In this document: one piece after another, positions 5,826 through 11,487 of the stretch
Layout of the letters: each line of letters starts with the position of its first letter
Position numbering within the stretch: position 1 is the first letter of the stretch
Origin: CAYVZU01 sp964455935
GTDB taxonomy: Bacteria; Fibrobacterota; CAYVZU01
Reading direction: 5' to 3'
NCBI GenBank assembly: GCA_964455935.1
Contig: CAYVZU010000128.1
Coordinates: forward strand, 1 to 11,487
Length of the DNA stretch: 11,487 nucleotides
Program-made: the position numbers and the translations under genes
Notes under the pieces: generated by a model
Database searches by the model: none
Told to the model about the DNA's origin: nothing
Seen by the model: only the letters and a program-made list of their open reading frames with translations

Positions 5826-7061
5826 ATGAAACGAATCCTGTTCATTGCCCACCGGGTTCCTTTTCCGCCACGCAAGGGTGACAAGATCCGGTCGTACAAC
5901 CAACTCAAGTTTCTGTCCAGGTATTACCGCGTGGACCTTGTAAGCTTTTTCGATAGAAGCGACGACGTTTCGGCCGAAGTGGAGTTGCGCAAATTCTGCA
6001 GCGAATTGCATCTGTTCGAAATTCGAAAAGGTCCCGCCAACCTGCGAGGCGGCCTGTCGCTGCTTACCGGACGAAGTTTCTCGCAGGGATATTTTCACGT
6101 GGACGATGCCCGCAAGCAGATTGATCGGCTGGTTCGGACAAATCGGTATGCCTTTACCTTCTGTTTTTCGTCGCAGACAGCCCCGTTTGTTCTCAATGCC
6201 CCCGGCCGGAAAATCATGGATCTCTGCGATGTTGATTCGGAAAAATTCGCCCAGTACGGCCGGTTCTCCGCAGCCCCGATGCGCTGGATCTACCGAATGG
6301 AAAGCCGGCTGCTAGCCAAGCTGGAAAGAAAAATCGCGGGACATTTCGACGCCACGCTTCTTTCCACGCAGGCGGAGCTGGACCTGTTTCGCTCGTTGGC
6401 GCCGGAGGTCCACGGTTTTGTGCTGCCCAACGGAGTGGATGCGAACTATTTCCAGCCAATCTGCACGCCACGAGAGAACGCAATCGTTTTCACCGGCGAA
6501 ATGGACTACTTTGCCAATGTTGATGCGGTGGTATGGTTTTGCGAAGAGGTGTTGCCCCAGGTCCTGCGAACGCAGGAAGACCTTCGATTCTACATTGTGG
6601 GCCGCCGGCCCGTTGCACGGGTTCGTGAATTGGCCAAACGCTTCCCGCAGAATGTTGTTGTAACCGGATCAATCTTCGACGTCCGGCCCTACATTGCGCG
6701 CTCGAAACTGGCCGTGGTTCCCGTCCGGATTGCCCGGGGTGTTCAGAATAAAGTATTGGAGGCAATGGCCATGACCACTCCTGTTTTGGTACACCGGAAA
6801 TTGGCGGCGGCTTTTGACAGGCTCGATGAATCGCTGCTCTTCTCCTTCGAGAGCGCATCCGAATGCGCGGAGGCTGTTCTGGCCCTGACCGTCAATGGCC
6901 CTCTTCTGAACCGCACCGGCCAGGCGTTGCGCGAGTATGTGCTGGAGCATCACGATTGGGGCCGGATCCTGCGCGACTCGGCTGCCTGGGGCAGCGTGGA
7001 TTCCGATTTTGCGTATCGGCAAACAGGCCCGGCCGAAGCCGGGACACGGGCGGCCGCGTGA
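5826..7061 (+). CDS. Glycosyltransferase, XrtA/PEP-CTERM-associated (stp1-like)
   Basis: A 411-residue GT-B glycosyltransferase expected to add a sugar to the lipid-linked repeat unit at the cytosolic face of the inner membrane. The N-terminus 'HRVPFPPRKGDKIRS' (9-23) and the central 'DVDSEKFAQYG' (from D135) with 'RWIYRMESRLL' are hallmarks I recognise from the sugar transferases of XrtA/EpsH loci (TIGR03087-type). The C-terminal half has the nucleotide-sugar-binding pattern of GT4 enzymes: 'TGEMDYFANVDAV', 'FYIVGRRP', and 'GVQNKVLEAMAM' with the conserved Glu at 312. Donor and acceptor cannot be read from the sequence. ATG 5826 has a modest AGG (5818-5820) five bases upstream. The gene follows a 129-bp gap and could have its own promoter. 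Its TGA overlaps the next start codon as GTGA. Confidence 0.9.
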   Translation: MKRILFIAHRVPFPPRKGDKIRSYNQLKFLSRYYRVDLVSFFDRSDDVSAEVELRKFCSELHLFEIRKGPANLRGGLSLLTGRSFSQGYFHVDDARKQIDRLVRTNRYAFTFCFSSQTAPFVLNAPGRKIMDLCDVDSEKFAQYGRFSAAPMRWIYRMESRLLAKLERKIAGHFDATLLSTQAELDLFRSLAPEVHGFVLPNGVDANYFQPICTPRENAIVFTGEMDYFANVDAVVWFCEEVLPQVLRTQEDLRFYIVGRRPVARVRELAKRFPQNVVVTGSIFDVRPYIARSKLAVVPVRIARGVQNKVLEAMAMTTPVLVHRKLAAAFDRLDESLLFSFESASECAEAVLALTVNGPLLNRTGQALREYVLEHHDWGRILRDSAAWGSVDSDFAYRQTGPAEAGTRAAA

Positions 7062-8371
7062 GCCGTCCCGGCGCTGTTGTTCTTGTTGCCTTTCATTTTC
7101 CGCCGCTGTCATCCGTTGGCTATAAACGGCCGCTAAGACTGGCAAACTACCTGGCCCGTGGGGGATGGAGCGTTACGGTTTTCGCGGGAAATCCCCGAAC
7201 GCAACCTTCGTTCTCCGGAAGCGACCCCGCCTTAATCGCGCTGATCCACCCGGACATACGGGTAATCCGGCCGCGATCCCTGCACTGGATCGAGAAGATC
7301 GCGGGCTGGCTTCATCCGCTGCGGTCTCACTTGCGTCCCAGGTCAGAAACACCATCGGGGGCGGCCAAACCCAACTCGGCCCGGTCCCGGCGATTTCCAG
7401 GCCCGTTCTCGATTCCGGATCGATTCAGTTCCTGGATCCTGTTGGCCCTACCCGGACTTCTGCTGGAATGCTTTCGCAGAAAGCCCGATGCTATTTTCGT
7501 CACGGGACCCCCATGGTCCGCTTTTGTTCTGGCCGCGTTGGCAGGCAAGCTATCCAAAACGCCGCTGGTTCTCGATTACCGGGATCCGTGGCACGAGAAC
7601 CCCTACATTCGGGAATCGCGCCTGACACGCCGGCTGGAGCATTGGGTTGTGGACCAGGCCAGCCGAATGACAGCCACTACGGCCTCAATGGCTGCTCTGC
7701 TGGCCCAGCGCTTTTCGCATTTGAAAGACTCAACCTTCCCCGTTTATAACGGGTTCGATGCGCACGAGCGGCAACGGATTCAAGACGCATGCGCTCAACG
7801 CAAAAGGATGGATGACCATTTTGTGGTTTCCCACATCGGGACTCTTTACGTCCACCGAGTTCCGCCGGGCTTTGCAAGGGCATTGGCTAAAATTGCCGCC
7901 GCGTGGGCACACCGGCGGGAACTGCGGTTTCGTTTCGTTGGGTGGATCGAGGCCGGATGCGGACTTGAAGAGGCGTTTGGCCGGGCTGGCGCTGGAAGAT
8001 TTCTTGAACTCCAGGGCCGCATGGCGGCGTCCGAAGCTCTGGCCGAGCAGGTTGCCGCCGATGTGCTTTTGCTGCTCCAACCCGGAACCGACATTCAGGT
8101 TCCCGCCAAGCTCTTCGAATATGCGTTGACGGGGAATCCCATTCTGTGCCTAGCGCGCGAACAGTCCGAAGCGGCGCGCATTGTCAATGAGTACGGCCTG
8201 GGAACCGTGGTCGGCGACACCAATACAAAGTCCCTGGAGCTCGCCCTTCGTCGCCTTCTGGATGAGGAATACCGGCGACCAGGGCTGGACCGGTTTCTTG
8301 CGGACTTCGATGGCGAAAAGCTGGCGCGTGACATGGCGCGGCGGATTGTGCCGGACTACCCGTTCTCGTAA
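7058..8371 (+). CDS. Glycosyltransferase family 4-like
   Basis: A 437-residue GT-B glycosyltransferase, probably the next sugar-adding step after its upstream neighbour. The N-terminal domain starts 'VVLVAFHFPPLSSVGYKRP', the usual 'FPP..G..R' loop of GT4 enzymes that act on lipid-linked or large acceptors. 'PLVLDYRDPW' (D173, D176) ends the N-terminal domain. The C-terminal domain has 'HIGTLY', a 'FVGWIE' strand and 'QVPAKLFEYALTGNP', with the conserved Glu at 354. A basic, Ser/Pro-rich stretch at about 90-120 looks like a flexible insertion. The start is GTG 7058, in a GTGA overlap with the previous stop. The reading frame stays open upstream to 6863, but that part lies over the upstream gene and lacks domain similarity. 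There is no clear Shine-Dalgarno, so coupled re-initiation is likely. Substrate unknown. Confidence 0.86.
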   Translation: MSRPGAVVLVAFHFPPLSSVGYKRPLRLANYLARGGWSVTVFAGNPRTQPSFSGSDPALIALIHPDIRVIRPRSLHWIEKIAGWLHPLRSHLRPRSETPSGAAKPNSARSRRFPGPFSIPDRFSSWILLALPGLLLECFRRKPDAIFVTGPPWSAFVLAALAGKLSKTPLVLDYRDPWHENPYIRESRLTRRLEHWVVDQASRMTATTASMAALLAQRFSHLKDSTFPVYNGFDAHERQRIQDACAQRKRMDDHFVVSHIGTLYVHRVPPGFARALAKIAAAWAHRRELRFRFVGWIEAGCGLEEAFGRAGAGRFLELQGRMAASEALAEQVAADVLLLLQPGTDIQVPAKLFEYALTGNPILCLAREQSEAARIVNEYGLGTVVGDTNTKSLELALRRLLDEEYRRPGLDRFLADFDGEKLARDMARRIVPDYPFS

Positions 8372-8395
8372 CACCTGCCAGGTTCGGCCCAGCTT

Positions 8396-9646
8396 TTACT
8401 CCGTTGCCCAGTCCTGGTAACGGCTTGCCGCGACATTGGCCAGAGCCATTTGAGCCCAGAGAAACTCGCTGAACGGGTGATTGAGAAATGTCGAGGGCAG
8501 AACGAATCCGGCTGTGGAAAGGATAAGGCAGACGGCCAGGGCCGAAACCCGTGGGTTCGAATCGGCTCGGGCTTGGGACCGGAGGCGGAACAGCCGGCCC
8601 CAAGTAACAAGAACGATGATTGCGTAGATCATCAATCCGGGAACGCCGATTTCCACTGATGTTTTAAGCCAGGCATTGTGCGGTTCGTGCGGGTCGCCGG
8701 CATAGCGCTCGGCTACCAGGATCCAGCAATTGAGTCCCAAGCCAAAAAGGGGATGATCCATGGTTGCGCGGTAGGCGGCGTTTACCAGGTTCATCCGATT
8801 CTGGGCCGAGCCTTCGGTTTGTTCCCTTGAAAACTGGATCGTACCCATGCGGCTGCGGAATTCCTGCGGAGCCAGGACCATGAGGGCAACAGTGAGGCTT
8901 CCCAGGAGGACGATGTCGCGAAACCGGTTGCGTGAGATGAGCAGAATATAGAGCACGGTCAGTCCAGCCAGACCAACGGTTGCGCCGCGCGAGTTTGAAT
9001 AGATCACCCCAATTAGCCCAAGCAGCGACATGACCCAGAGCGTGGTTTTTACCCCTTTGCGAAAAATTCCGCGGTACTGAAATGAAAAATACAAGAGCAT
9101 GGGGATGGTGCTGACGGTTCCGGCCATGAAGTCGTTGTTGTCCGACATCTGAGCGCCGGGGATTCGCACATCCGGAGTCATGGTGCCTTTGAGAAGTGAA
9201 TATACGCCGGCCTGGGCCGACCAGATCCCAATGGACAAAGCGATTGCCGCCAGCACGAGATTGACATCCTTTTCCGTTTGCAGGGCTGTGGCGATCAGCA
9301 GGATTGGCAGTATGTATTTAAGGAGGTTAAAAAAACCCGAAAAGGCTTCAACGCGGTAGTTGCTAATGATGGTTGTCAGATAGATCCATCCGATAAACGG
9401 CAGCCATGCGTAGACCAGAAAATTTCCATGAGGCGAAAACTTGCCGCGAATCAGATTCCAGAAATAGGAAAGAAGCAAAATTCCCAAAACATAATAGGCG
9501 GCTGGGAAGGCGCCGGCATGGCGGGAAAATTCAAGCGGACGAAAGAGGTTGTTCCAAAAGAACAGGCCTGCCGCCAGCGCAGGGGTCCCCATCGCCAGTA
9601 TGCTGCCGATGGCAAAGAACAAAAGCACAAGCGAGAATCGAAGCAT
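8396..9646 (-). CDS. O-antigen ligase/Wzy-like membrane protein, exosortase-A-associated type
   Basis: A polytopic inner-membrane protein (416 residues from ATG 9646) with about ten hydrophobic segments, of the O-antigen ligase/polymerase superfamily. From the ATG, 'SDNNDF' (168-173) matches my memory of the exosortase-A-associated ligase family (TIGR03097-type). 'SNSRGA' (217-222) carries the functional Arg, and the periplasmic loop has 'GSAQNR' (279-284) and 'HEPHNAWL' (320-327) with the His typical of WaaL/Wzy. It likely polymerises or transfers lipid-linked repeat units on the periplasmic side; polymerase is my preference because no other Wzy is visible. ATG 9646 is preceded by AAGGAG (9655-9650), though only three bases away. 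An in-frame TTG at 9694 would add 16 residues without a Shine-Dalgarno. It converges with the glycosyltransferase across 24 bp that lack a strong terminator. It has its own sigma-54-like promoter. Confidence 0.85.
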   Translation of the reverse strand: MLRFSLVLLFFAIGSILAMGTPALAAGLFFWNNLFRPLEFSRHAGAFPAAYYVLGILLLSYFWNLIRGKFSPHGNFLVYAWLPFIGWIYLTTIISNYRVEAFSGFFNLLKYILPILLIATALQTEKDVNLVLAAIALSIGIWSAQAGVYSLLKGTMTPDVRIPGAQMSDNNDFMAGTVSTIPMLLYFSFQYRGIFRKGVKTTLWVMSLLGLIGVIYSNSRGATVGLAGLTVLYILLISRNRFRDIVLLGSLTVALMVLAPQEFRSRMGTIQFSREQTEGSAQNRMNLVNAAYRATMDHPLFGLGLNCWILVAERYAGDPHEPHNAWLKTSVEIGVPGLMIYAIIVLVTWGRLFRLRSQARADSNPRVSALAVCLILSTAGFVLPSTFLNHPFSEFLWAQMALANVAASRYQDWATE

Positions 9647-9649
9647 AAG

Positions 9650-9655
9650 CTCCTT
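9650..9655 (-). promoter_or_regulatory. Shine-Dalgarno AAGGAG for the ligase/polymerase gene
   Basis: On the minus strand AAGGAG is followed by CTT and ATG (9646). The spacing is short but this is the only strong site nearby, and it favours ATG 9646 over TTG 9694. Confidence 0.5.
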
Positions 9656-9669
9656 TGCCAGCCAGGCAA

Positions 9670-9684
9670 TGGCACGATCTTTGT
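9670..9684 (+). promoter_or_regulatory. Weak sigma-54-like site before the beta-helix gene
   Basis: TGGCAC (9670-9675), five bases, then TTGT (9681-9684) matches the -24/-12 consensus except for the last base of the -12 box (T for C). It points toward the beta-helix gene, with a start expected near 9696, about 53 bases before GTG 9749. The -12 mismatch makes it doubtful alone; context raises it. Confidence 0.3.
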
Positions 9685-9734
9685 ACGCTCTCAAACCGGA
9701 TCGTTAGGGTTGCCGATACCGTTGTGCCCCAAAC

Positions 9735-9749
9735 GCAAAACACGTGCCG
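9735..9749 (-). promoter_or_regulatory. Sigma-54 promoter of the ligase/polymerase gene
   Basis: On the minus strand CGGCAC, five bases, then TTGC gives the invariant GG (9748-9747) and GC (9736-9735) ten bases apart. Compared with the site at 191, 15 of 17 bases agree over GGCACRTGTTTTGCGYT, including spacer positions that sigma-54 does not require. Transcription would start near 9723, some 77 bases before ATG 9646. The -24 box directly abuts the GTG start codon of the divergent beta-helix gene. Confidence 0.6.
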
Positions 9750-11269
9750 TGAACCAATTCATTCAAAAACATTCGATCCTGGCCTGCATAGCCAGCCTTA
9801 TTCTGTGTATGGGATTATGCTCGTTGGCGAGTGCCAATGCGCTGGCCCCGGCTGGGAGAGGTTGTACAACGGCGGACTTCATTGATGCGGATTGCGATGG
9901 ATACGGGGTTGCCTCGCCCAAGGGCCCGGACGCCGATGACCGGGACCCGGCCGTCAATACACCGGCTTCGGCCCTGGCCAAGTACGGAAAAATCGAGACT
10001 GTGTTAAAGGCGCTGGGTTATTTGCCCGACCGGGTGCTGTTTGTCTCCACTGCCGATCCCATATCAAAAAGCGAACCCCGAAATTTCGGCTCCTGGGAAC
10101 AGGTCTCCAAAATCGTTCGGGCCGGCGACTGCGTCCTGTTTCGCGGGACGCAATCCGGCCCGCCGCAAATATACGGAGGCATAGGGTTCGCCAATACGGG
10201 CGGGACCCCGGAAAAGAAAATCCTGGTCATGGCCTTTCCCGGAGAACGGGTGGCGCTGGAAGCCGCCTACAGCTGCATTGGGCTCCGCGCGGCCCGGCAC
10301 TTGGTATTTGATGGGTTCCAATGTTCCTGGAAAGGACCCGATGGAAGGTCGGGCGTGGAAATGCATTTTGTGCGGGATATTGCGCTGCGCAACATCGAAA
10401 CATTCGGACACAAGTGGGGGATCTTCGGAGCCCAGGACTGGCAGGATGTGCTGATCGAAAACTCGGTTATCCATGACAACAGCCCGGAACACGGGATTTA
10501 CGTGGGCGCCCGCGATCTTCCCAACGCGCGGATGAAGGTGCGCCGGTGCCTTCTTTATCGCAATTACCGCCATGGGTTCCAGTCCAGCGGCCGTATGCGC
10601 GGTCTGGTCCTGGAAGAAAACGTGATTCATTCCAACGCCCTGGGCGGCGTCTCGCTGATTAATGGGGTTCGCGAGGGGCGAATTGCCCGCAACGTCATTT
10701 TCAACAATAACAAGCAAGGGATCATTCTATACGCCTATCGCGAAGGCAATGGGATTCTTCCCTTCGGCAATACCGACAATGTCTTTGCGGAAAACGTGGT
10801 CTGGATCGGCAAGGACAATTGTGGCCTGGGCACCGATCGGCCCGCATCGCATGCCGCCGTGCTTTTCAACGATGCGTCCCCCTCGGGGAATCACGCCATG
10901 TCGGGCAATGTGTTTCGCGACAACATCCTGGTGACCTATGACGGTCCCGTTTTTCAGTTCGATCAGGCCAGCCATATGGCTTCAACGACGTTGACGCGAA
11001 ATCAATTCTATCAGCAGGCCCGTGTCTTTGGGTTTCGCAGGGATTGTCTGATCAATGCGCCCCGGCAGGAGAGCCCTGGAACTCCGGCCTGCTGGAATCT
11101 GGGCTCCCTATCCGAGGCTGGAATTCACGGCGAGGGTAATGTCGAAGCGAACCCGGAATTTCGGGTGGCCGATATTCTGCTGAGCCGGACCCCGGGCCGA
11201 TTCGATTTCCGCCGCCGGGTCAAGCCATTATCCTCACCGGCGGAAGCCAAACGAAATGTCGGGAACTAG
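9749..11269 (+). CDS. Secreted right-handed parallel beta-helix protein
   Basis: A 506-residue protein starting at GTG 9749, chosen because it gives a clean signal peptide: 'MNQFIQKHS', a hydrophobic core to about residue 27, and cleavage near ASA|N (29) or ANA|L (31). The frame is open further upstream, but that part is antisense to the ligase gene. Residues 46-72 hold an Asp-rich motif ('DADCDGYG', 'GPDADDRDP') resembling MopE-like metal-binding or thrombospondin type 3 calcium motifs. From about 150 to 420 many short repeats of the type 'I..N.I..N...GI.L' (for example 'VLIENSVIHDNSPEHGIYV', 'GRIARNVIFNNNKQGIILY') form a NosD/pectate-lyase-like parallel beta-helix. Such folds occur in polysaccharide lyases, epimerases and hydrolases, but I see no diagnostic catalytic set. 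No PEP-CTERM tail is present. Placement in the EPS locus suggests binding or processing of the polymer. It overlaps the next gene by 14 bases. Confidence 0.82.
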   Translation: MNQFIQKHSILACIASLILCMGLCSLASANALAPAGRGCTTADFIDADCDGYGVASPKGPDADDRDPAVNTPASALAKYGKIETVLKALGYLPDRVLFVSTADPISKSEPRNFGSWEQVSKIVRAGDCVLFRGTQSGPPQIYGGIGFANTGGTPEKKILVMAFPGERVALEAAYSCIGLRAARHLVFDGFQCSWKGPDGRSGVEMHFVRDIALRNIETFGHKWGIFGAQDWQDVLIENSVIHDNSPEHGIYVGARDLPNARMKVRRCLLYRNYRHGFQSSGRMRGLVLEENVIHSNALGGVSLINGVREGRIARNVIFNNNKQGIILYAYREGNGILPFGNTDNVFAENVVWIGKDNCGLGTDRPASHAAVLFNDASPSGNHAMSGNVFRDNILVTYDGPVFQFDQASHMASTTLTRNQFYQQARVFGFRRDCLINAPRQESPGTPACWNLGSLSEAGIHGEGNVEANPEFRVADILLSRTPGRFDFRRRVKPLSSPAEAKRNVGN

Positions 11270-11487
11270 CCTTCCCTCCATTCTGCTGGTTCTTCCCAGT
11301 TTTGGGATCGGCGGGATAGAGCTTCGCACCGCAAAATTGACCAATGCACTTGCCGGCGAGTTCCGCTTCCGGATTCTTGCGCTGGATGGCAATACGGCGG
11401 CCGCGCAGTATGTGTCGCCCCCGGTTAACGTCGAGGGCTGGGTCGGCAATTCGGCCCTGAAGCGGAACATTCCGCTTCAGGCAATCC
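11256..11487 (+). CDS. Glycosyltransferase N-terminus (partial, runs off the window)
   Basis: The reading frame stays open from ATG 11256 to the window edge, giving 77 residues. The start 'SILLVLPSFGIGGIELRTA' is the typical first strand and glycine-rich loop of a GT4-type GT-B glycosyltransferase ('GG.E....L...L'). The next strand 'FRFRILALDG' fits the same fold. The ATG lies 14 bases before the beta-helix stop codon, with GGAAG (11242-11246) about nine bases upstream, so the two genes look co-transcribed. A relation to the second XrtA-associated sugar transferase (stp2-like) is possible but cannot be tested without the C-terminal half. Confidence 0.7.
   Translation, partial: MSGTSLPSILLVLPSFGIGGIELRTAKLTNALAGEFRFRILALDGNTAAAQYVSPPVNVEGWVGNSALKRNIPLQAI

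Noticed and set aside
8372..8395. Possible bidirectional terminator between the convergent glycosyltransferase and ligase genes.
   Set aside because: The only pairing is a 4-bp ACCT/AGGT stem without a useful T-run, so it is too weak to call.
9278..9748. N-terminal extension of the beta-helix frame (open from 9278).
   Set aside because: It is antisense to the ligase/polymerase coding sequence and of unnatural composition. The signal peptide from GTG 9749 marks the real start.
1..11487. CRISPR arrays, tRNA or rRNA genes, transposases and attachment sites.
   Set aside because: I saw no regularly spaced long repeats, no tRNA-like cloverleaf, no transposase or integrase motifs and no flanking inverted repeats.

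Overview
The window is most of an exopolysaccharide (EPS) assembly locus from a Gram-negative-type bacterium with moderately high GC. Several proteins resemble families that travel with the exosortase-A (XrtA/EpsH)/PEP-CTERM EPS loci: a FemAB-like acyltransferase ending in the typical 'LP..F.N.LGP...R' tail, a glycosyltransferase with the 'HR.P.PP.KGDKIRS' and 'DVDSEK' signatures, and an O-antigen-ligase-like membrane protein with an 'SDNNDF' signature. No exosortase, PEP-CTERM substrate, flippase or initiating phosphoglycosyltransferase lies in the window. Taxonomy is not decidable by eye; an uncultured lineage such as the PVC group, Omnitrophota or a deltaproteobacterium-like phylum would fit.

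Layout. Positions 1-391 hold no convincing gene. They carry GC-rich hairpins (19-62), a textbook sigma-54 (-24/-12) promoter core (191-205), a hairpin plus T-run terminator lying on the predicted start site (213-240), and a 13-bp bulged stem-loop in the leader (304-345). A plus-strand gene series follows: a small Wza-like export protein (392-1078), a Wzc-like chain-length regulator fused to a BY-kinase (1102-3465), a non-hydrolysing UDP-GlcNAc 2-epimerase (3508-4674) and a FemAB-like transferase (4671-5696). After a 129-bp gap with a degenerate 7-bp repeat come two glycosyltransferases (5826-7061, 7058-8371). An O-antigen ligase/Wzy-like gene lies on the minus strand (9646-8396). A secreted parallel beta-helix protein (9749-11269) and the start of another glycosyltransferase (11256 to the window end) return to the plus strand.

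How the genes fit together. The epimerase would supply UDP-ManNAc from UDP-GlcNAc, the glycosyltransferases build a repeat unit, and the FemAB-like enzyme may add an acyl or aminoacyl group. The Wzy/ligase-like protein would polymerise or transfer the chains, the Wzc-like kinase sets chain length and couples to export, and the Wza-like protein serves export. The beta-helix protein may bind or modify the polymer outside the cell.

Regulation. Two nearly identical sigma-54 cores, one before the export gene and one before the minus-strand polymerase gene, plus a weaker candidate before the beta-helix gene, suggest that the scattered transcription units are co-controlled by RpoN and an enhancer-binding activator. 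This would match the PrsK/PrsR regulation known for XrtA systems, but no regulator gene is in the window.
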